Assembly: GCA_038524795.1 (NCBI GenBank)
Contig: JBCBIJ010000003.1
Location: 186,001-250,000 of the forward strand
Length of the DNA stretch: 64,000 bases
DNA from: CALBPI01 sp038524795
Lineage (GTDB): Bacteria; Pseudomonadota; Gammaproteobacteria; Steroidobacterales; Woeseiaceae
Direction: 5' to 3'
Shown here: positions 9,701 through 17,563 of the stretch, in pieces
Layout of the letters: every line of letters begins with the position of its first letter
How positions within the stretch are numbered: position 1 is the first letter of the stretch
Program-made: the position numbers and the translations under genes
Notes under the pieces: model-generated
Databases searched by the model: none
What the model saw: the letters and a program-made list of their open reading frames with translations, nothing else
Told to the model about the DNA's origin: nothing

Positions 9701-10101
9701 CGGAAGCTCACGAAGCGCTCGTTGGTGCGGTCGTAGCGCACAAGGCCGCCACCGTTGGTCGCAAGCCAAAGATCGCCCTTGGCGTCTTCAACGATGTCCC
9801 AAACGAAATCGTTGGGCAGCGCGTCCGGGTTGCCGCGCTCGCGCTTGAACTGTTCGAAGGTGTAGCCGTCAAAGCGGTTCAGACCGTCCTCGGTGCCGAA
9901 CCACATCATGCCGTCGCGATCCTGGTGAATGGACGTGACATTGCTTTGCGAGAGGCCCTGGTCGTTCGAGATGTGCTGGAACAACATCGGGTGCGAGAGG
10001 CCTGCCTTGGCCGTGCTCGCCATCGCCGGCTGCAGCGCAGTGGCGGCCAGTAGCAGCCCCGCGACGCACATCCCGGTGAGAGATAGTCTCGTGCTCTTCA
10101 T
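6778..10101 (-). CDS. Beta-propeller sensor diguanylate cyclase (Reg_prop, Y_Y_Y, GGDEF)
   Basis: About 1107 residues from the ATG at 10101, chosen for its GGGAAGGGG ribosome site; an upstream in-frame ATG lacks one. After a signal peptide come roughly a dozen propeller repeats of the form W(V/F)GT..GL.R.D, a Y_Y_Y immunoglobulin-like domain, one membrane helix near residues 795-815 (YLGYFLLALNVAVGLYFG), a short coiled coil and a GGDEF domain. The GGDEF domain has DPLTGLRNRR, an intact GGDEF and an RRSD inhibitory site five residues before it. The propeller should therefore sit in the periplasm and control c-di-GMP synthesis in the cytosol, a layout like the hybrid two-component sensors of Bacteroidetes. 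The ligand is unknown. Confidence 0.92.
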   Translation of the reverse strand: MKSTRLSLTGMCVAGLLLAATALQPAMASTAKAGLSHPMLFQHISNDQGLSQSNVTSIHQDRDGMMWFGTEDGLNRFDGYTFEQFKRERGNPDALPNDFVWDIVEDAKGDLWLATNGGGLVRYDRTNERFVSFRHDANDPSSISANIVRRLAFDPQGNLWVATRGGGLDRFDAASETFRRYRLSGDAQAADQLFALHVDRAGRLWVGGDHGLTRINIETEQMVSYAHDAEAAGSLTRGSVRAILEDHLGNLWVGTYGGGLSKLPAGDDQFVTLRHDAADAKTLTGDRVQSLFEDKSQRIWVGTTSGLNLLNPIDNTLVRYTNIPAEMTSLSDNNITTMFEDRSGLMWFGTKTRGINTWNPRTWGFGFESAHEMTASAERAPVVTSFVEDTRGRLWVGTFGDGLNALDRSSDTLTRYFTGANGGQAIPGNHVMSLLRDREGAVWVGTLRNGITRIDADAKVIDTLRHNPDDAGSLAANGIMSLYEDRAGRVWVGTFGGGVSRYDRRTGQFTNYATGVSGLESNRITAFAEDPSGRMWVGTDAGGLSLYDPATDSFHTYRHDPDVVGTLADDSVYDIAVDADGTVWVGTRGGGLDRVVGETRTPEAITFTNLSEVDGLGNDTIYGVEFASGGWLWLSTNYGITQYHPESGEVRKLHRRDGLQGEEFNFGAHYRSESGELFFGGTNGYNAFFPEQIARNSVAPLIALTGFFHGNDPKKENVPLDEDGNVSLDWKNNDVGFEFAALDFTSPQNNLYQFKLEGFDKEWIDLGNRRRVTYTDLAAGRYLLRVRAANADGAWNEAGFTVPIAVAAAPWATWWAYLGYFLLALNVAVGLYFGHRRRLAREAAYSRRLEHEVQARTSKLADNNKELHVLNKKLQESSLSDPLTGLRNRRFVFEEVSRDLEVIQRRFENDRNGIDNEDAADLVFMMIDLDHFKPINDTYGHAAGDKMLLELRDLLLDTCRRSDFVVRWGGDEFVVIAKQSRPEEATALAERIRSRIESRAFDIGDGQTARTTCSVGFVAYPMFEGQAEDANLDNVLNIADSLMYEAKKQRNAWVGMLAPDEAVTSANFDHDSIESTSVLFRARRTHNLTRHNPDAAPSRAPRLQVVR

Positions 10102-10243
10102 GAATCCCCTTCCCGTTGTACCGACCATCCCGATCGGCCCCAATTGCTATGCAGCCATTAGGCAAGAGAACGCGTCTTCGCACGTTGACGGGGTCTGGGG
10201 GCGCGCCACTTTAGAATGTGACGCAGTTCTCATAACGTGGTCG

Positions 10244-12133
10244 TTAAACGTCCGCGTCAGTGGGGGCCGGAAGGCCCATTTTGAGCATCTCGGCGAAGTC
10301 TGCCGGCGTGGCCGGACGGGCATAGAAAAAGCCCTGGCAGGCTTGGCAACCGAGCTCGATCAGCGCGTCGCGCTGCGCCTCGGTTTCGACACCTTCTGCG
10401 ATGACCAGCATGTCGAGACGCTGACCCAATGCCACCATGGCCGAGGTGATCGCCAGGTCCTTGCGGTTGCCCAACATACCCTCGATGTAGCCGCGATCGA
10501 TCTTGATGACGTCGGCCGGCAGGTCCTTGATGTAGCTAATCGCGGAGTCGCCCGTACCAAAGTCATCGATCGAGAGCCGCACGCCGATGGCCTTGAGTCG
10601 GTCAAGTTGGTTGATGACCTCGTAGTCACCCTGAAGCGCACCCCGTTCCGAGATCTCAAGCTCGATGACTGACGCGGGCACTTGGTGCGCCTTGAGAATT
10701 GCCTGGACGCGATCCGGGAACTCAGGGTCCGTGATCTGACCACGGGCCACGTTGACGCAGAGCACGGGGCAGTCGAGCCCCGCCACACGCCAGCGGTTGT
10801 ACTGACGGCAGACCTGGTCGAGGACAAAGTCGCCCACGCGGACGATCAGGCCCGATTCTTCAGCGATGCCGATGAACTGATCGGGCGCGATGCTCGTGCC
10901 GTCGGGCCGGTGCCAACGCAGCAACGCCTCGACGGCGATGATGTCGCCACTCGCCATGTCCACCACGGGCTGATAGGCCAGTGATAGTTCATTGGTGTCG
11001 AGCGCCTCGTGCAGCAAGTGCTCGATTTCAAGCTTGCGTACGGCTGCCGCGTCACTCTCAGCGCAGTGGTAGCGCACGCCACCACCGCGGCCCTGCGCGG
11101 CGCGCATGGCGTTGTCCGCACGTTGCAGGAGGCTGTCGACGTTGTCGGCGTCGTCGGGGTACATCGCGATGCCGAGACACGCGGACAGGTAGACCGTTTG
11201 ACCGCCCACCTGGATCGGCCGCGCCAGTGCCTGCATCAGCCTTTGCTGGAAGCGCGCGAGTTCGTCGTCGTCACCCGACCAGGTCAGCATGATGCCGAAG
11301 CGGGCGTGGTCGAGAATGCCGACCATGGATGTCCGAAGGCCGCGCGCCTGGACCGGGGTTTCGCCGGCTTCTTTGAGGCAAGTCGAGAGGCTGTCACCGA
11401 TCTCGAGCAGCACCTGGTCGGCGGCCTGCTGACCCATGGCCTCGACCACAAGCCGGAACCGGCTGAAGCCCGCAACCACAACGGCGAGTTTATTGTCGTC
11501 GCGCTCCACGGCCGCCATGCTGCGCTTGACGATGTCCTTGAATCGGGCGCGGTTGGGGAGGCCTGTGACGGGCTCGAACGAGTCGCGCGATTTGAGTTGC
11601 ATGCGCGCGTCATCGGCAAACTTCTGTGCGTCGCGCAACGACTTCTCGGCGAACGCCAGCCGCCGCTCGAGAACGATTTTGTCGCCCGTGTGCGCCACCC
11701 GGCGCGCGATCATTTCCCAGTCGTGCGGCTTACGCAGCACATCGACGTTGCGGGCCTTTAGTGCGGCGTGGGTTTCGCGTCGTGTCTTGCACAACGCAAA
11801 TACGATGGGGCGCGGTGCGTTATCGGCCGCCAGCGACGCGTAAACGGGCTGGCCTTCCGCGTTCTTGAGACCCGCATCGATAACGACGATGTCAGGCTGC
11901 TCCGAGGTCACATCCGCAATGGCGTGACGCGGGTCGTCAGGCAAGACCACTTCGAGCCCCGCGTTGCGAAGCCAGCGTGGCGCCCAGTGCCCCGCCTCGC
12001 GATCGCGCACGATCAACATGACGCGCGCGGGCGCCGCGGCTTGAAGCATCGCCTCGCGTTCCTCGGCTGAGTCACCCGTGAACTCGATCGAGGTCATGGT
12101 AAGACGGTCGATGAAGGTGTCGCTTGCGGCCAT
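10244..12133 (-). CDS. c-di-GMP phosphodiesterase: REC-like, degenerate GGDEF and EAL
   Basis: A 629-residue cytoplasmic protein. Residues ~30-145 look like a receiver (MLIVRDRE, DIVVIDAG). A GGDEF-type fold follows from TGLPNRARF, but the signature is replaced by HARFG, so cyclase activity is unlikely. The EAL domain keeps the catalytic set: VEALLRW, NVARGQ, ELEISE, DDFGTGDS, IKIDRGYI, EGVETE and QGFFYARP. It should hydrolyse c-di-GMP to pGpG. It starts 3 bp after the stop of the next EAL gene, so the two are co-transcribed, and both precede the propeller cyclase on the same strand. Confidence 0.9.
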   Translation of the reverse strand: MAASDTFIDRLTMTSIEFTGDSAEEREAMLQAAAPARVMLIVRDREAGHWAPRWLRNAGLEVVLPDDPRHAIADVTSEQPDIVVIDAGLKNAEGQPVYASLAADNAPRPIVFALCKTRRETHAALKARNVDVLRKPHDWEMIARRVAHTGDKIVLERRLAFAEKSLRDAQKFADDARMQLKSRDSFEPVTGLPNRARFKDIVKRSMAAVERDDNKLAVVVAGFSRFRLVVEAMGQQAADQVLLEIGDSLSTCLKEAGETPVQARGLRTSMVGILDHARFGIMLTWSGDDDELARFQQRLMQALARPIQVGGQTVYLSACLGIAMYPDDADNVDSLLQRADNAMRAAQGRGGGVRYHCAESDAAAVRKLEIEHLLHEALDTNELSLAYQPVVDMASGDIIAVEALLRWHRPDGTSIAPDQFIGIAEESGLIVRVGDFVLDQVCRQYNRWRVAGLDCPVLCVNVARGQITDPEFPDRVQAILKAHQVPASVIELEISERGALQGDYEVINQLDRLKAIGVRLSIDDFGTGDSAISYIKDLPADVIKIDRGYIEGMLGNRKDLAITSAMVALGQRLDMLVIAEGVETEAQRDALIELGCQACQGFFYARPATPADFAEMLKMGLPAPTDADV

Positions 12134-12136
12134 GAT

Positions 12137-13843
12137 TTAGTCTGCCACCTGCGACGTCACTGCCGTCGGGCCCAGCTCGAGCACCGTGTGCGAGTCCACG
12201 GGACGCGAATACAGGAAGCCCTGCAGCTGCTCGCAGCCCATGCCCGCGAGCGCTGCGGCCTGCTCGCTCGTCTCAATGCCAACGGCGATCAGTCGCAAAC
12301 CGAGTTCCTTGCCCATAGCCGCTGCCGCGGAACACGCTGCTGCCGACGCGTCGCTTGTGACGACATCGCGCACAATCGAGCGGTCGATTTTGAGCCCATC
12401 AATGGGGCTGCGCGACAGCGCGGCAACGGATGACGTACCGGCGCCGAATCCATCGAGCACGACGGTCGCGCCAATGGCGCGCAGTGCCTTGACGCGCGGG
12501 AAGCCATTGGCCGCATCGCGTGCCAGCGTTGACTCGGTGATCTCAAATTCCAGGACTTCCGCGTCAAGCCCGAATTCTTGAGCAATGGCGAAGACCCGTT
12601 CTGGCAGGTCCGGCCGTGACAGTTCCTGAGGCGAGAGATTCACGGCCAGCCGCGCCTCACTGCCCGCCGTTCGCGCCGCCGCGATCACCGCCAACGACTG
12701 ACGGAGCACCCACTCACCAACCGGAACAATAAGCCCCGTGCGCTCGGCGATATTGACCAAGCGGGACACTGAGCGCTCGCCGAGCAAGGCACTGGGCCAA
12801 CGCACGAGCGCTTCGATCGCCACAGGCTTGCTGGTCACCGCATCCACAATGGGCAGGTAATTCAGGGAGAACGCACCCCGGTCGAGTGCGCTCTTGAGCT
12901 CGAGCGCGAGATCCTGTCGCTGCAGTGCGCGCAGTCGCATCGTGCCCGAGTGCATCTGGTAGCCCGGCACGTTGTCATTGCGCGCGGCCTCCATGGCAAC
13001 GAGTGCGTTGTCGAACAGCGTCTGCGCATCCTCTCCGTCCTGGGGGTACAGCGCTACGCCGATGGCCGGGGAGACGAGTACCGAACGGTCACCGACGGGG
13101 ATCGCCTGCGCCAGCGCGCCCACGATGCGTTCGGCCACGGACTCGGCGTCGGTGCCCGACTCAATGTCGGGCAAAATCATGGAGAACTGGCGATAGTCCG
13201 TGCGACCGATGACCGTCACACGCTCCATATCGTCATCAAGGTCCGAGTTGGAGCCGCGCACCTGTGTGGTAAGTCGGGCAGCGACCTCGCGCAACAACGC
13301 GTCCTGCTGGAACGAGCTCAGGCCCGGCACGTTGTCCTCAATGCGACCCAGGTGTACAGAAAGCACGGCCGAGCGGCCCTCGCGAAGGCCCTGAATCCCG
13401 ACGACCTTCTCGAGGTCCTCGAAAAACTGCTGCCGGTTGGGCAGGCCCGTGGTCGGGTCTTCGAACGCAAGGCGACGCATGCGTTCGAGGTCCGCCGCGC
13501 CCCCCGACAAATCTCGGATGACGAGCAAGGCGGCGTCGCGGCCCTGCGGTACGCAGAGGCATTCCATATCGGGTAGTCGGGGCATGAGATCGACGCGCGA
13601 CACCTGGCTGCGGCGTGCCTTGATCGCACGGCGGATCAGCGCCCCGACGGCCTTGCCGCCGGCGCCCGGCCACATGTCTGATGCACGAACAGAGGGACCA
13701 CCCGATCCCGCCGCCCAGGCGTCACCGGGTTCGAGAACGGAAGAGAGCCGACCCGTGCCTGTCATGACCAGCACAGTCGGTTTTGGCGCGCTATCGGCGC
13801 CCTGCTCTATTGTCGTGGCGTCTCCCACGCACTTTAGCCCCAA
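12137..13843 (-). CDS. GGDEF/EAL-domain protein, probably catalytically degenerate
   Basis: 568 residues. After about 120 residues of PAS-like sequence comes TGLPNRQQFF, a GGDEF-type domain whose signature has become DYRQF. The EAL domain keeps IEALVRW, NLSPQE, EFEITES and LKIDRSI, but DDFGTG has become DGFGAG and the glutamate of EGVET is replaced (AVGIET). The lost Asp is a metal ligand in characterised EAL enzymes and the lost Glu is the proposed general base, so this is more likely a c-di-GMP binder or a partner of the active EAL protein encoded directly downstream. The apparent TTG start at 13843 has no clear ribosome site; later GTG and ATG codons are possible. Confidence 0.85.
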   Translation of the reverse strand: MGLKCVGDATTIEQGADSAPKPTVLVMTGTGRLSSVLEPGDAWAAGSGGPSVRASDMWPGAGGKAVGALIRRAIKARRSQVSRVDLMPRLPDMECLCVPQGRDAALLVIRDLSGGAADLERMRRLAFEDPTTGLPNRQQFFEDLEKVVGIQGLREGRSAVLSVHLGRIEDNVPGLSSFQQDALLREVAARLTTQVRGSNSDLDDDMERVTVIGRTDYRQFSMILPDIESGTDAESVAERIVGALAQAIPVGDRSVLVSPAIGVALYPQDGEDAQTLFDNALVAMEAARNDNVPGYQMHSGTMRLRALQRQDLALELKSALDRGAFSLNYLPIVDAVTSKPVAIEALVRWPSALLGERSVSRLVNIAERTGLIVPVGEWVLRQSLAVIAAARTAGSEARLAVNLSPQELSRPDLPERVFAIAQEFGLDAEVLEFEITESTLARDAANGFPRVKALRAIGATVVLDGFGAGTSSVAALSRSPIDGLKIDRSIVRDVVTSDASAAACSAAAAMGKELGLRLIAVGIETSEQAAALAGMGCEQLQGFLYSRPVDSHTVLELGPTAVTSQVAD

Positions 13844-14041
13844 GATGCAGGCTGCCGAGTATTGTCGTTTTGCCGCTACAGGTCATCGACGCGCTGTCCG
13901 TATTGAGACTTCAGTCAAGGTTTCCACTTTAGAAACGGAACCAGACCCGATTTCGGGGCTGCATATGGGCCGTAACGCCAACGGCGGCCGGGTTTGCTAG
14001 ACTTCGGCCACCCAAAAATCTGGCTTCCTGGAGCACCGCTC

Positions 14042-14872
14042 ATGACCCGAATCGGCACTCTTACGCTTGCCCTGGCCCTTGTCGCGACCGTCCCCGCCCA
14101 CGCCCGGCACCACGAAGGCGATGGCATGGCCGACATTCTTGCCGCCGACTACCGCGCCGACGACCGCGCGCGCGACGCGTATCGCAACCCGGCTGAAACA
14201 CTTAAGTTCTTCGGTATCAAACCAGGGATGACCGTCGGTGAGTACGGCCCGGGCGGCGGCTGGTACACGCGTGTCCTGGCGCCTCTCGTATCGGACAAGG
14301 GCGCCTACGTCGCCATTGGCGCCGACGTCGAGCGCTACCACGCGACGGCCGACGACGAGCGCAAGGCGCGCCTCAAGGCGTTTCCTGATTCATTCCCGGG
14401 CCGCGTCACCGAGTGGACCGGCATCGACGCCGAAAAAATCGCTGCCGTCGAGATCGATGAAGCCCCCGACTGGGCCGGCAAGCTCGACGCCGTCGTCACC
14501 TTCCGTGGCTTCCACGGCCTCGCGCGCAAGGACATGACCGACGAGACGATCGCCCACTTCTACGGCATGCTCAAACCCGGCGGCATCGTCGGCATCGTGC
14601 AGCACCGCGCCGACGAGGACGCGCCCTATGACTACACGCGCGGCCACAACGGCTACCTCAAGCAGTCGGAGGTCATCGCAATGTTTGAAAGCGAAGGCTT
14701 CGAGCTCGTCAAAGACGCCGACATCAACGCCAATCCCAAGGATACGGCCGACCACGACGGCGGCGTCTGGAGCCTGCCGCCCACGCTGCGTCACGGCGAC
14801 ACGGACAAGGACCGTTACCTCGCCATCGGCGAGAGCGACCGCATGACGCTCGTGTTCCGCAAGCCGGCCTGA
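14042..14872 (+). CDS. Exported class I SAM-dependent methyltransferase-like protein
   Basis: About 276 residues from the ATG at 14042, preceded by CCTGGAG. The first 22 residues (MTRIGTLTLALALVATVPAH) form a signal peptide. The rest resembles the COG4798 group of predicted methyltransferases: R.PAETLKFFGIKPGMTV, then the glycine-rich GEYGPGGGWYTRVL in place of motif I, a MLKPGG(I/V) strand and a conserved HNGYLKQSEV segment. Export of a SAM-dependent enzyme is odd because SAM is cytosolic; members of this group may bind other ligands. It is followed 7 bp later by the DUF3293-like gene, so the two may be co-transcribed. Function unknown beyond the fold. Confidence 0.75.
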   Translation: MTRIGTLTLALALVATVPAHARHHEGDGMADILAADYRADDRARDAYRNPAETLKFFGIKPGMTVGEYGPGGGWYTRVLAPLVSDKGAYVAIGADVERYHATADDERKARLKAFPDSFPGRVTEWTGIDAEKIAAVEIDEAPDWAGKLDAVVTFRGFHGLARKDMTDETIAHFYGMLKPGGIVGIVQHRADEDAPYDYTRGHNGYLKQSEVIAMFESEGFELVKDADINANPKDTADHDGGVWSLPPTLRHGDTDKDRYLAIGESDRMTLVFRKPA

Positions 14873-14879
14873 CGCCCGC

Positions 14880-15302
14880 TTGAAGGACCTCAGGGCGCTG
14901 GAGGCTGCCTACCGGGCCGCCGTCTACCGCGTCCGCACTGACCCGCCCATCGATGTATCGATTGGCAGCAACAGCGCCGCACTTGCGGCGCTGTTGCGTT
15001 GGGCGGGGGTTACGCAGGCCGCCATCGTCACGGCCTACAACCCTGGCAGTGACCCGCAATCCGCCGAGGCCAATGCAGCTGCCGATCGCACGTTGCGGGC
15101 GGGGCTCGGTGAACGCGGATTCGACCTCCGAGACACGGTCGCAATCGACCCGTCAGGCGCGTGGCCTGAAGAACCGGGAGTCCTCGTTCTGGGGATCGAC
15201 GTTGAGGATGCACGGGTACTCGGCCGCGCTTTTGGTCAAAACGCCATCGTCGCCATCGATGACGCGGGTGCCGCATCGCTCGCGTGGTGCCGCCCGACTT
15301 GA
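14880..15302 (+). CDS. DUF3293-like small protein
   Basis: 140 residues starting at TTG 14880, since no ATG lies before the conserved part. The pattern TAYNPGS, LRAGLGERGFDL, DPSGAWPEEP, LVLGID and AFGQNAIVAID is recalled from the DUF3293 family, a small protein of unknown function found in many proteobacteria. No signal peptide or catalytic motif is visible. It lies directly behind the exported methyltransferase-like gene and converges on the next methyltransferase gene, with only 9 bp between the two stops. Confidence 0.7.
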   Translation: MKDLRALEAAYRAAVYRVRTDPPIDVSIGSNSAALAALLRWAGVTQAAIVTAYNPGSDPQSAEANAAADRTLRAGLGERGFDLRDTVAIDPSGAWPEEPGVLVLGIDVEDARVLGRAFGQNAIVAIDDAGAASLAWCRPT

Positions 15303-15311
15303 GCGCGCGAC

Positions 15312-16679
15312 TCAGAAGGTCGAGTAGCCTCGGCTGTCCTCGTACATGCGGATCAGGAAGTTGCGAATCGTGCCCTCGGCTTCGGCAGCGGGCATGAGTC
15401 GTTGCTCCTCCATAAGCCGGGCCATGTCGCCGATCGTGCGTTGTCCGTCGACGAGCGCCATGAAAAAGGCGTGAATCCGCGTTTGTGCCGCCTGCACACG
15501 GAAGTACTCGGCACTGGGCACGGGCACATCGCTCTTCACAAGCCAGTCGGGCAGTGCCACATGCCGCGCCGGTGCAGCGACATCGGCCGTCTTGGTCATG
15601 CGCATGACAACGACGCGCTCGCGTCGACCGTGGCGGCTCGCGGGCGAGACCATGTAAGGGATTTCGGCTTCCGTAATCTCGGGCTCGGAGAAGCCGGCAT
15701 CGGCGATGATCGCGGCCGACTCCTCGATACTCAAACACCGCGCAGGATCGGCATCGCGAAACGCGTGCGACCCAAACCAAACCCACTGCCCGCCCGGCGC
15801 CAGCAACTGATTCCAGCGCGCGGCCTGCTCCGCAAGCGACGCGCCAATCACGTCGGCGAGCCAGGGCGTCAGCAGCGTGTCGAAGCTTCCGGGTTTGAAT
15901 GGCGGGCGTAGCGCGTTGGCGAGTACAAGCTCAAAGCCTGGCCGCGCGGGCTCAGGCGCGCGGAGCTCGCGAGGCACCGCGGCGCTGGCCATGTCGCGAG
16001 GCGCGATTGGAAACTCTGTGAGTGCCACAGTCTCGCCGGCCGTCACGTGCTTTGCGGTGAGCAACAGGATCGGGCTGAGGTCCAGCGCGACCGTCAATGC
16101 AGGCGATAACGCCTGGTGCAGGTCGTAAGCCAGTCGCCCGCCACCCGCACCCAGGACAAGTAGCTTGCCAACGTCATGCCCGGCCATCGCGGCGTGCACA
16201 AGCTCGAGCGACCGCGCGTTCTCTTCGTCGCCCCAGCACCAGTCGCGGTGCAGGTTGGCGTAGTAAGTCTCCAGCCCCTGGTCTTCGGGCAGGCGTGTGC
16301 GAAGCGCCAGATAGGTCGTGTGATCGGCCGTCAGGTGCGTCACATCGAGCGGCTCGAGCAACATCTTGAGTTCATCGATGTGCGCCGTCAGCGCCGTCAC
16401 GCTGCCTTCGATCCGCTTGCGCGTCAGCGCGTGCAGGTCGTCGCGCGCGAGTGTTTCCTGCAGGCGCCCGACCTCCTGCCCCACTTGCTGCAGCCGCGCA
16501 TGGTACCGACCCCGCCATTCATCGAGCGCAACGCCCGGCTCGGCGAAGAGGAACGGGATGCCGCCGAGCAACGGGTAAACGGCTTGGCCGCCTTTGCTTT
16601 TAAGTTGCGCGCCATCTGCAAACAGCGGCGAGTCATCGCGGGGGCAGGCAAGCAGATCGATGAATTCCGGATTGAGCAT
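15312..16679 (-). CDS. Trm112-like domain / class I methyltransferase fusion
   Basis: 455 residues. Residues 1-50 (MLNPEFIDLLACPRDDSPL, then GIPFLF) match a Trm112/UPF0434-type domain, although only one cysteine remains, so zinc binding is unlikely. A helical linker leads to a Rossmann methyltransferase with the SAM motif LVLGAGGGRLAYDL near residue 178 and LLAPGGQWVWFG near 300. The C-terminal ~70 residues are a separate helical domain (FFMALVDGQRTIGDMARLM) that looks like a winged helix. Middle motifs recall N2227/carnosine-methyltransferase-like enzymes, but the substrate is not recognisable. Two ATGs compete, 16688 and 16679; the second matches the usual ML start of the Trm112-like domain. 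Confidence 0.75.
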   Translation of the reverse strand: MLNPEFIDLLACPRDDSPLFADGAQLKSKGGQAVYPLLGGIPFLFAEPGVALDEWRGRYHARLQQVGQEVGRLQETLARDDLHALTRKRIEGSVTALTAHIDELKMLLEPLDVTHLTADHTTYLALRTRLPEDQGLETYYANLHRDWCWGDEENARSLELVHAAMAGHDVGKLLVLGAGGGRLAYDLHQALSPALTVALDLSPILLLTAKHVTAGETVALTEFPIAPRDMASAAVPRELRAPEPARPGFELVLANALRPPFKPGSFDTLLTPWLADVIGASLAEQAARWNQLLAPGGQWVWFGSHAFRDADPARCLSIEESAAIIADAGFSEPEITEAEIPYMVSPASRHGRRERVVVMRMTKTADVAAPARHVALPDWLVKSDVPVPSAEYFRVQAAQTRIHAFFMALVDGQRTIGDMARLMEEQRLMPAAEAEGTIRNFLIRMYEDSRGYSTF

Positions 16680-16730
16680 GCCGCGCATCGTAGCTGATAG
16701 ACACGCCAGGTGATATGCAAGTCGTCACGA

Positions 16731-16802
16731 GACACGTAGCAGGACGGCGAGCAAAACCAAACACGTACTAGGCACGGGGATCGCGTCGCGAAACTGGTCT
16801 TG
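16731..16802 (+). promoter_or_regulatory. Upstream element shared by both large Rhs genes
   Basis: About 72 bp here, ending roughly 78 bp before the Rhs start, aligns with 37607-37678 upstream of the second Rhs gene at about four of five bases. Shared blocks include TAGCAGG, GGCGAGCAAAAC versus GGCAAGCAAAAC, and GGATCGCG. The sequences between this element and each start codon differ, so retention of the block suggests a promoter or regulatory site. Its function is inferred. Confidence 0.4.
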
Positions 16803-16879
16803 ACTTGCCGGGCACCGGAAATTAGCGTCGAACGTGTGCTGAAGGGTGACCCAAGAACAACTCTAGGGAAACCCAAACA

Positions 16880-17563
16880 ATGCTTGGAAGAAACGACTCA
16901 TGTCGCCGCCGCGCTGCCCTGCCTGTGCGGTGGCTGCTGACCCTCGTCATCACCCTGGCCGCGGTCTTCGTGCCGCTCGGCTCGCCCCGTGTGGCCTTGG
17001 CGCAAGGGGTCAACGGCGACGCCATCGATGTTCGCGACGATGGTGCCTGCTTCATCCTCGGTGTCATCAGCATTTGCGACAGCCCAAGGCTTTGGAAGCA
17101 GTTCAGCTTCAGCAATGTGATCAGAGTCACGACGGTCACCGACCCGTCAGAGCCGGATATCGCCTCGCTGACAGATCTGGGCCTATTCCCGCAGTCCTAC
17201 GGGACAGCCTCAATCACCGACCCGAACAATCAGGGTCGTAAGATCTGCGGCAACCCGTTTGACGTTGTTTCCGGCAACAAGATTCAGTACGAATACGACT
17301 ACATCGGTACCGGGCGCTTTCCGCTAACTTTCTCAAGAGCGTTCAACTCGGCGCAGCCGACGCTGCTGGCGACACCGCTCGGTAACAAGTGGTGGATGGG
17401 CGTAACGCGACTCGACAACTGGCAGGCGCTCGAGGGCACCTCTATCGTCTGGAAAGGCATGATCCTGGTGCGGCCGGACGGGCAACGCATCAAGCTTCTG
17501 GCTAACGATGGCCCCCCCGCTCGCAGGCCACACCGAGCCAACCACGTACTTCACGCGAACTAA
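16880..17563 (+). CDS. Rhs/YD-repeat protein, N-terminal fragment before the frameshift
   Basis: Encodes a signal peptide (VRWLLTLVITLAAVFVPLG, then ALAQG), a variable segment and a DUF6531-type start of an Rhs protein (CGNPFDVVSGNK, then PLTFSRAFNSAQP). The frame leaves the Rhs sequence at a run of seven C residues at 17512-17518 and ends 45 bp later. Reading through with one C fewer gives the continuous sequence LLANDGPPLAGHTEP, which joins the next reading frame. The signal peptide implies export through Sec, unlike PAAR-tipped Rhs proteins loaded onto a type VI apparatus. Either the genome copy is broken, the sequence has a homopolymer error, or the tract varies in length to switch the gene. 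Confidence 0.8.
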   Translation: MLGRNDSCRRRAALPVRWLLTLVITLAAVFVPLGSPRVALAQGVNGDAIDVRDDGACFILGVISICDSPRLWKQFSFSNVIRVTTVTDPSEPDIASLTDLGLFPQSYGTASITDPNNQGRKICGNPFDVVSGNKIQYEYDYIGTGRFPLTFSRAFNSAQPTLLATPLGNKWWMGVTRLDNWQALEGTSIVWKGMILVRPDGQRIKLLANDGPPARRPHRANHVLHAN

